Shown here: piece by piece, positions 8,701 to 14,038 of the stretch
How positions within the stretch are numbered: position 1 is the stretch's first letter
Layout of the letters: each line of letters begins with the position of its first letter
Source of the DNA: Isotricha intestinalis
Lineage: Eukaryota > Ciliophora > Litostomatea > Vestibuliferida > Isotrichidae
Length of the DNA: 14,038 bases
Assembly: GCA_023807065.1 (NCBI GenBank)
Contig: JAJJLU010004369.1
Span: forward strand, 1-14,038
Direction: 5' to 3'
Position numbers and translations under genes: made by a program
The notes under the pieces: model-generated
Database searches by the model: none
Told to the model about the DNA's origin: nothing
Seen by the model: only the letters and a program-made list of their open reading frames with translations

Positions 8701-11489
8701 TAATTGATCCAGTTCAAAGTCAATTTATTACTAATGATGATATAAATGAATTAGAAGATTTAATTAAATTAAAAGATCAATTAAAAGAAAAAGCAAATAG
8801 TGATAATTTCTTTCAAGATTTATCTTCTTTTATTTCTCGTACTTATAAAAATGAAAGTGAAATTAGTAAAGTTGTTAGAAAGATTAAAAATATTTCTGAT
8901 AAAATTTTAGATTTAATTGAAATATATAATAAGAAATTAGATAAAAATGTTTATGCTGAAAAAAAATTTGAATCTATTTCAAAAAGTGGAATTTTTGATA
9001 TTATATTTAATGGAAAAATATATGTTTGTTCTGTTATTTCTGATAAATATAAAGATGAAAAAAAAGAAGATAACACTGAAGAAAATAAAAATAAAAGAAA
9101 TATAATTAAAGTAGAAGAAAAAAAAAACAAAGAAAATATAATTAAAATTGAAGACAATAAACAAAATAAAAATGAAGATAATATAGAAAAAGAATATAAA
9201 ATAAATAAGGAATATCAAAATAAAGATTCATTTGATGAAATAAAACAATTAAAAGAAATATTACTTTTAATAAAAAAAGAAGAATCAATTGAAAAAACAG
9301 AAATAAAAAGAAATGTAATAAGAATAATAGAAGATGTGGAAAAAATATTATCAAGATTAAAAAATATAATGAATAGAGGAATTGATGAAGAAAGATATTT
9401 TCATATTCAAATAAATTTAAAAAGAGAAGATAATGAAGAAATAATAAAATTAGAAGAACAAAAATTAAAAGAAAAATTAAAGGAAAAAAAAGAAGAAAAA
9501 AAAGAAGAAGATATTAAAATTGTATTAATAAATGAAAGTTGGTTTATTAAATCTAAAAATAAAAAAGAAATAATAAAAAGTAAAGAAAGTAAGCCAAGAA
9601 TAATAAAAGAATTAATAAATTATTTAGATGATATTGAAGAGGAACAAATAAAACAAGAAAAAGATTGTTATGAAAAATTTCCTCCTTTAAGATTAATATA
9701 TGGAATTCAATTTAATACAATTTATAAATATGTTAAAAATTATTGTGGAAAAAATAATAATAATGAAGATAATAAACATATATTAATTGAAGGGGAAAAA
9801 AATTTAGAGGAAGAAATAAAATATTTAAATAAATACATAACAAATAATATAATTGAAAAAATAAATTATAGTTATGAAGTAAAACAAGATGAAAATACTC
9901 AAATAGATATTTATAAAATAGTTCAAGATTATATAAAATGTTTAGATGAAGAACAAAAAAAGAAAAAAATAGAAGAAATAGAAAAATCATTAATAAAAAC
10001 AGAAATAACACAAAAAACAGGTTTTTATCCTTATCCATATCCAACTAAAAATCCAGAAATAGAAACAATAAAATGTTTTAAAATTTTAACAGGTAATTTA
10101 CCTAAAGCACAAAACGTTTTAATATGTAATGATTCAACAACAAATGAAGAGATTTGTTCTTTTTTATATAGAGCTTTTTTAGATGAAAAAAATAAATTAT
10201 ATATTCTTATTAATTCAGATAAATTAAACATTGAAAAATCACATTATTTAATTCAAGTAATCAAAACTTTAAATGAAAAAATTAAAGAAACTAAATTAAA
10301 AATGAATTCTTTATTAATATTTATAAATGAAAAAGAAAAATCAGATTTATTTGAGCAAATAAGAGAATTAAATGGGAAAATCAATTTGAATATAAAAGAA
10401 TCAAAATTTGAAGAAAAAAATGAAATAAAAACAGATTTAATAGAAATAATATATTCATTTAAACCTGGATTTGGAAAATCAAAATATATAAAAAATTCAT
10501 TTGAAAATGAAGAAAAAAATTATGTTTATTTCCCAGTTGGAGGAGATTTAAATTTAGATGATTTATTATATAGATTAAAAAATACTTTAAGAAAAAAAAA
10601 TGTAGGTTTACATATTGATATATTAGAAAGTGGAACTGATGAAATAAAAGAAATAATAAATCAATTTTTATTTTCTTTTCTTTTTATGAATTATTATTCT
10701 TATAATGGAAGTTTATGCTTTATTAAAGATAATGATATTAAAATTAAAGTTGAAATTCCTACTAGTTTAGATAATAGTTTTAGTAAATATCCTGTTTTAA
10801 ATTTTTTTCATCAAAAAGGTATTTATAAAGTTTCTGTTGAAAAATATCAAGTTTATTCAAAAGATGAAGTAAATGAAATAAAAAAAAGAAATGAAGAAAT
10901 TGAAGAAAAAATGAAAGAAAAAGAAGATAATAAATTTATAGAGTTTGGTGTTCAAAAATTAGATATTAAAGTTTTAAATGATCAAAAAAAATATGAAAAA
11001 TTTATAAATAACAATGAGCCTTTATTTTTCATAGAAAATGAAATTTATCTTCAAAATGAAGAAGAAAAAGAAAATATAAAACAAGAAGGAAATTATATAA
11101 TAATAGAAAAAAATTTAACAAATAAAACAGATTTAATATGTAATTATACAGAAATTCCAAATAATTTAGATTCAGATATTCAAATAGTTTGTAATTATTT
11201 ATCCTTATTAAAAAATAACCAATTAAATGAAATAAATATTTTTGTATTTGATAGTTTTACTAGAAAAGGATTGAATTTAGAAGTTTTAGAAAATACACTA
11301 GTAACTCCAGAATATATTAATTTTTTAAAAAAAGGATGTTTACAAACAAATTCAAGTAGTGCCATTTATAAAAAAATATTATTAGAAACTGAATTAATTA
11401 CTCCTATTCCAGAAAATGAATGTAGAGATTTACTTTTTGAGTATTTTATCAAAGACAATATTTCTATTAAAAATGATAAAATAGAATAA
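5778..11489 (+). CDS. RNF213-like giant AAA+ E3 ubiquitin ligase, part 1 (N-terminal stalk, AAA1, AAA2)
   Basis: An uninterrupted 1903-codon ORF. ATG 5778 is taken as start because the in-frame TTG at 5763 is not a plausible eukaryotic start; an upstream exon is possible. RNF213 proteins are very large ligases carrying a dynein-like ring of six AAA units, an E3 module and an RZ finger. Residues 1-80 look beta-rich and lie where RNF213 has its CBM20-like region (weak). About 80-1090 is helical stalk. Residues 1091-1151 are a Lys/Glu/Asn-rich linker with a doubled NIIK-[VI]-E motif. FPPLRLIYG at 1301-1309 is a conserved block before the ring. AAA1 starts near 1438 with LPKAQNVLICN and lacks a good P-loop, as in the family. 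AAA2 has PGFGKS at 1563-1568 and a Walker B-like LHIDILES around D1614. The ORF ends at TAA 11487 inside AAA2, in an Asn/Lys-rich linker; the protein clearly continues in another frame from 11504. Confidence 0.85.
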   Translation: MSVGENPKNFIFYVTQFKETFQESELKFFMDGKEIKTENYECERKKHNIISKIYYFQRISQEGKVKITYKNKEDEQKLIENFLFDHKLLSYSQIELSYYEMFTLYKEFIIKINSPKLKQMLYENSMALFAKESIDFLLIMDLLEYYSNNEQKREIIFSLVNTQNFCEININELNLKKDLYLKIIENYQPEKYDISKINQSHPIEYGQIIVMLYLYICLDFDKFEIYYNKHKFDKKKKKIMYYIITQNKTIEYLFIIQKTLRDFGNTKNHDKLKNMLINCNYFENFIFLLDFYTKNSNKGILQSEIKDTYSITLQDDLVKIISNYEEIVSSLPNLQKNEKIIGIWNKYRNLFEKNKKMKSLIELKSIFHSSSSINISINNCLKKCLTSVYYTNMEICEFIKINLVSKFSSLKGTINYIDLFKHFDYMNIDDLFIKEYQTLPLKTLFEKGIFFSYQSFFVLNTPNLEIMEKLLEIFNFESKGEKDNYQYFIDSIINNLTEKLKNYKEENSTSVINIIKILVSKKIHAIDIHKIIYSLEQLLSTNKLIDLFSKILNENVIKDENINKMIIDYLKENYIKNNQLELIMSKISNIDYLTLLFEDIQLPKEEDFFISQEKKELKILKNYIEKGNFQSKNFFSLINNLHNKIKQSQITLQFGENILKLNHDFINPKLNKKENLLESRLKLIFYENQDKNKIQEIKNTLIENINKAKEIKVNVDKIYIYLNEFFIRDPRIKKYNDLKLTLLKANINDYKLLIEEKGKYFKTLEKIEKKITEYKSSKIFMTIFKYTKEKLRNDDSLSETILTYNKFFEIICKDKLLELEKNEELLELISSSYKDYNELKSNIKTIFEIESKNYEKKGIKISFKSIKEETFEKIFLYHRKKELRDLMKTFEKFYKIFGNKESFLKECEDLNKNLLDKNILKNYSEIKEILNKWDVNLFIKKQNYEMLLNELFQKEQLMNFIKDKTEEDIRNLRELIDPVQSQFITNDDINELEDLIKLKDQLKEKANSDNFFQDLSSFISRTYKNESEISKVVRKIKNISDKILDLIEIYNKKLDKNVYAEKKFESISKSGIFDIIFNGKIYVCSVISDKYKDEKKEDNTEENKNKRNIIKVEEKKNKENIIKIEDNKQNKNEDNIEKEYKINKEYQNKDSFDEIKQLKEILLLIKKEESIEKTEIKRNVIRIIEDVEKILSRLKNIMNRGIDEERYFHIQINLKREDNEEIIKLEEQKLKEKLKEKKEEKKEEDIKIVLINESWFIKSKNKKEIIKSKESKPRIIKELINYLDDIEEEQIKQEKDCYEKFPPLRLIYGIQFNTIYKYVKNYCGKNNNNEDNKHILIEGEKNLEEEIKYLNKYITNNIIEKINYSYEVKQDENTQIDIYKIVQDYIKCLDEEQKKKKIEEIEKSLIKTEITQKTGFYPYPYPTKNPEIETIKCFKILTGNLPKAQNVLICNDSTTNEEICSFLYRAFLDEKNKLYILINSDKLNIEKSHYLIQVIKTLNEKIKETKLKMNSLLIFINEKEKSDLFEQIRELNGKINLNIKESKFEEKNEIKTDLIEIIYSFKPGFGKSKYIKNSFENEEKNYVYFPVGGDLNLDDLLYRLKNTLRKKNVGLHIDILESGTDEIKEIINQFLFSFLFMNYYSYNGSLCFIKDNDIKIKVEIPTSLDNSFSKYPVLNFFHQKGIYKVSVEKYQVYSKDEVNEIKKRNEEIEEKMKEKEDNKFIEFGVQKLDIKVLNDQKKYEKFINNNEPLFFIENEIYLQNEEEKENIKQEGNYIIIEKNLTNKTDLICNYTEIPNNLDSDIQIVCNYLSLLKNNQLNEINIFVFDSFTRKGLNLEVLENTLVTPEYINFLKKGCLQTNSSSAIYKKILLETELITPIPENECRDLLFEYFIKDNISIKNDKIE

Positions 11490-11504
11490 AATATCTTGTT
11501 TGAA
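11487..11504 (+). other. first reading-frame break in the RNF213-like gene
   Basis: Part 1 stops at TAA 11487-11489; part 2 is open only after TGA 11501-11503. A net shift of +2 (or -1) is needed. Two +1 steps give a clean reading: skip T 11487 to read KISCLKK, then skip one A in the nine-A run 11503-11511 to reach NENENINISKEEEE. A single missing base cannot repair it alone because of TGA 11501, unless that codon is read as sense. The break lies in a non-conserved charged linker. Confidence 0.7.
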
Positions 11505-13219
11505 AAAAAAATGAAAATGAAATAAATATATCAAAAGAAGAAGAAGAAAAGAGATTAGATAGTTTTTATCAAATAAGCTCATTTATAAATTTATTTTGTT
11601 CTCAATTGAAAATTTTTAGTAATCAAAAAACATATTATACTTTTCATATAAATAATTTAAAAAAATTAAATTTCTTCCAAAAAGAAATGTTAAATCAAAT
11701 AAGACCATTAATAATAGAATCATTAAAAAATAATTCAAATATTGTTGGAAGAAGTGCTTTTCATTCAATTTTAAAAAGACAAAATGAAGCTTTGGAATTA
11801 TCAAATAAAGATAATAATAAAATTGAAGAAAATATAGAAGAATTAAAAGATAAAAATGAAATAGAAGATTTTCATAAAAAAAAAGAAATAGATATGTTAG
11901 TTGATGAAGCAATGTCATTTGATAATATATTAAAAGATAAAGATTTAATTATATTAAATGAAAATGAAGATGGTTTGACAATAATATCAAAATTAGCAAA
12001 TGAAGAATATAAATTCAAATTAGAAGAAGAAGAAAAAGAAAAACTTAATAATAAAATAACAGTAGAGAAAAGATATAATTTATTAAATTTATTAAATTCC
12101 TTAAATTCAATAACTTCATCAAATCAATTTGAATATTATGATATGGAAGATATAAATGATAGAAAAATAAAAGATTATGAAAATTTAAATCAAGAAGAAT
12201 ATATAAGAGAAATAATAAAAATGGTATCATTTATGAGAGATGATGAAGATGAATATGATGAACAACCAAGATATATAGATGAATTAAATGAAGATTATGT
12301 TTTTACTCATGATAATTTTATAAAAATGATTATGATAAATTTAAGAATGAATGCAAAAGTTCCTTTAGTTATAATGGGAGAAACAGGATGTGGGAAAACA
12401 AGTTTAATTAAAGCTTTAGCTAATTTAAAAAAAGCAGATATGATTATATTTAATATTCATGCTGGAATTGATAACAGTAAAATATTAGATTTTGTTAAAG
12501 AAAATAATTTATTAGAAGATGATGAAAATAAATTTAAAAGAGATTATAGTAAAATTAAAAATATTTGGGTTTTCTTAGATGAAGTTAATACCAGTAATTC
12601 ATTAGGTTTATTTTCTGAAATGATGATTAAAAGAACTATATTAGGTAAACCAATTAAGAAAAATGTTTCTTTTATTGCTGCTTGTAATCCTTATAAAAAA
12701 AATGATGATAATTCTGAAAGTCAACCTGGATTAAATCCTTCTCAACATTTAGATTCAAAAAAAATTAAAAAATTAGCTTATTCAGTTAATCCACTTCCTT
12801 ATTCTTTATTAAATTTCGTATTTTATTTTGGTCATTTAGAAAATCGAAATGAAAATAAATATATTGAAAATATGCTTGAAAAAAGTTTAAGTAGTTTAAT
12901 TAATTATGATAAAAATATTAAGTTTTTAAGTACTGAAGAACAAATTGAAAAAATTAATAAATTAAAAATCAAAATCTCTAAAAATATTATTGATGCTCAA
13001 AAATTTGTTAGAGAAAATAAAGGAGTTTCTTCAGTTAGTTTAAGAGATGTTAATAGATTTGTTCATTTTTTTGAATGGTTTTATAAAATGAAAATAGAAA
13101 AATTTTTAGATTTAAAAGTGGAAAATTTAATTGATGAATTATTTGTAAAAAAAAAAGAAAAAGAAAAAGAAAGAATATTAATAGTTGAATATAATGATAA
13201 TGAAAATAATATAAAATAA
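11504..13219 (+). CDS. RNF213-like ligase, part 2 (end of AAA2, AAA3)
   Basis: This 571-codon open frame is shifted relative to part 1 and begins just after TGA 11501-11503. No credible start codon precedes its conserved sequence, so it is a continuation of the same protein and not a separate gene. It opens with an acidic Glu/Asn linker, then RLDSFYQISSFINLFCSQLK and IVGRSAFHSILKRQ, which match the C-terminal lid of RNF213 AAA2. AAA3 follows: Walker A GETGCGKT at 12377-12400, Walker B WVFLDEVNT with D and E at 12578-12583, and a sensor-1-like AACNPYKK with Asn at 12686. PLPYSLLNFVFYFG is the conserved end of the large subdomain. All catalytic residues needed to bind and hydrolyse ATP appear present; AAA3 and AAA4 are the catalytic units in RNF213. 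It closes at TAA 13217 after a Lys/Glu-rich tail, where a +1 shift joins it to AAA4. Confidence 0.85.
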   Translation, partial: KKNENEINISKEEEEKRLDSFYQISSFINLFCSQLKIFSNQKTYYTFHINNLKKLNFFQKEMLNQIRPLIIESLKNNSNIVGRSAFHSILKRQNEALELSNKDNNKIEENIEELKDKNEIEDFHKKKEIDMLVDEAMSFDNILKDKDLIILNENEDGLTIISKLANEEYKFKLEEEEKEKLNNKITVEKRYNLLNLLNSLNSITSSNQFEYYDMEDINDRKIKDYENLNQEEYIREIIKMVSFMRDDEDEYDEQPRYIDELNEDYVFTHDNFIKMIMINLRMNAKVPLVIMGETGCGKTSLIKALANLKKADMIIFNIHAGIDNSKILDFVKENNLLEDDENKFKRDYSKIKNIWVFLDEVNTSNSLGLFSEMMIKRTILGKPIKKNVSFIAACNPYKKNDDNSESQPGLNPSQHLDSKKIKKLAYSVNPLPYSLLNFVFYFGHLENRNENKYIENMLEKSLSSLINYDKNIKFLSTEEQIEKINKLKIKISKNIIDAQKFVRENKGVSSVSLRDVNRFVHFFEWFYKMKIEKFLDLKVENLIDELFVKKKEKEKERILIVEYNDNENNIK

Positions 13220-13220
13220 T
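13211..13220 (+). other. second reading-frame break, AAA-TAA +1 site
   Basis: Part 2 ends ATA AAA TAA; skipping the T at 13217 continues AAT AAT AAT AAA TTA AAT GAA in the frame of AAA4. One extra base therefore explains the break. The site follows a four-A run and is followed by further TAA words in the old frame. AAA-TAA is the context of +1 shifting in Euplotes, but code use here does not fit Euplotes. Confidence 0.7.
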
Positions 13221-14038
13221 AATAATAAATTAAATGAAGAAGAAATAGAAAAAAATCAAATAAAGAAAATAATAGATGATATAGACGAATATATATTTGC
13301 TTCAATATTAGGAATTTATGTATGTTACTTTTTAAGATTAGATACAAATAAATTAAGATTTAGAATGAATAAATTAATGACAGAAGATTATCAAATAATA
13401 GACTTTGAAACTTTTTGTAAACATATAGTAAGAAATTTAGTAGATGAAATTAAAATAGAACCAGGAATAGCAAAAAATAGAGCTTTATTGGAAAATTTAT
13501 TTGCTTTATTTATTTGCATAAATAATAAAATACCTTTATTTTTATGTGGAAAACCAGGATATAGTAAATCATTAAGTTTATCTATTATTGAAAGAGCAAT
13601 GAGAGGAAAAAAATCAACTTCAGAAAAATTTAAATTATTACCTGAAATATCAAGAAGTACATATCAAGGTTCTTTAACAAGTACATCAGAAGGAGTTTTA
13701 AATGTATTTAATAATACAAGAACAAAATTAAAAAATAATAGTATTAGAATGGAAAAAGATGTAAATATATTAAAGCAAAAAGTAATTAAATTAAAAAAAG
13801 AATTTAAAAAATTGCAATATGAAAACAATATATCTTTAATCCAAGAGAAAGAAAAAGAAATATCTCAAACAATAAAAGAAATAGAAGATTTACCGAAAAT
13901 AAAAGATTATATATTTATGATATATTTTGATGAAATGGGTTTAGCAGAAATATCACCTAACAATCCATTAAAAGTGATTCATTCTCAATTAGAATATGAG
14001 AAAGAAGAAGAGAAATTAGCTTTTGTAGGAATATCAAA
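13215..14038 (+). CDS. RNF213-like ligase, part 3 (AAA4; runs off the window)
   Basis: An open frame from 13215 (after a stop at 13212) to the window end, 274 codons, overlapping part 2 by five bases in the +1 frame. After an Asn/Glu/Ile-rich linker it reads FASILGIYVCYFLRLD, the RNF213 segment entering AAA4. Walker A is the family's unusual CGKPGYSKS (GKPGYSKS at 13548-13571), with Ser-Lys-Ser instead of Gly-Lys-Ser/Thr. Walker B is IYFDEMGLAE, D at 13929 and E at 13932, followed by SPNNPLKVIHSQLE and FVGIS at the edge, close to RNF213 AAA4. Between the two Walker motifs lies a roughly 50-residue charged helix, probably a coiled coil (about 13746-13905). The remaining AAA units, RING and RZ finger must lie downstream. 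AAA4 is one of the two ATP-hydrolysing units of the family. There is no own start codon ahead of the conserved part, so it belongs to the same gene as parts 1 and 2. Confidence 0.87.

Noticed and set aside
8128..10231. Several minus-strand open frames opposite the large gene
   Set aside because: Rich in Phe, Leu, Ile and Tyr, as expected from the complement of Lys/Glu/Asn/Ile codons; they are shadows of the RNF213-like frame.
11441..11562. GT-AG intron removing the first frame break
   Set aside because: The phases fit, but it would delete LLFEYF-type sequence that appears conserved in the RNF213 AAA2 lid, and both sides read as coding up to the break.
13184..13265. GT-AG intron removing the second frame break
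   Set aside because: The phase fits at 82 bases, but the region reads as coding-like charged linker up to the AAA-TAA site. A one-base change is simpler.
1..14038. Ciliate-type code with TAA/TAG as Gln or TGA as Cys
   Set aside because: No TAA, TAG or TGA occurs in frame in 1903 codons of the large ORF, and all 14 Cys of the small protein are TGT or TGC. Gln is CAA/CAG throughout.

Overview
The window looks like nuclear DNA from a very AT-rich microbial eukaryote. The protein families are eukaryotic: an RNF213-type giant AAA+ ubiquitin ligase, an RZ zinc finger, a U-box remnant and a small secreted Cys-rich protein. Base composition is extremely AT-biased, most strongly between genes. The genetic code appears standard. 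Genes end in TAG (304-306) and TAA (2586-2588), glutamine is CAA/CAG, every cysteine is TGT/TGC, and no TAA, TAG or TGA occurs in frame across 1903 codons of the large gene. That argues against Tetrahymena-type and Euplotes-type codes. The lineage cannot be fixed from this window; an AT-rich amoeba, an anaerobic protist or a standard-code ciliate would all fit.

Layout. (1) 1-306 is the last exon, or 3' end, of a + strand gene finishing in an RZ-type zinc finger. (2) 307-2252 is mostly AT-rich spacer, but its minus strand (1493-768) holds a U-box gene broken by several frameshifts and a stop. (3) 2253-2588 is an intact gene for a 111-residue secreted protein with 14 cysteines in three related repeats. 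(4) 2589-4996 has no supportable gene. (5) 4997-5040 is a possible short first exon with a GTAAGG donor; 5041-5776 would be its intron. (6) From 5778 to the window end on the + strand lies one RNF213-like gene, seen in three reading frames: 5778-11489 (N-terminal stalk, AAA1, AAA2), 11504-13219 (end of AAA2, AAA3) and 13215-14038 (AAA4, running off the window).

The three large pieces follow RNF213 domain order and are almost certainly one gene. The two frame breaks fall in Lys/Glu/Asn-rich linkers next to A runs. They could be homopolymer errors, recent disabling mutations or +1 frameshifting; the second break is an AAA-TAA context. The RZ-finger end just upstream, in the same orientation, suggests a tandem pair of RNF213-family genes, with a Cys-rich secreted gene and a dead U-box gene between them.
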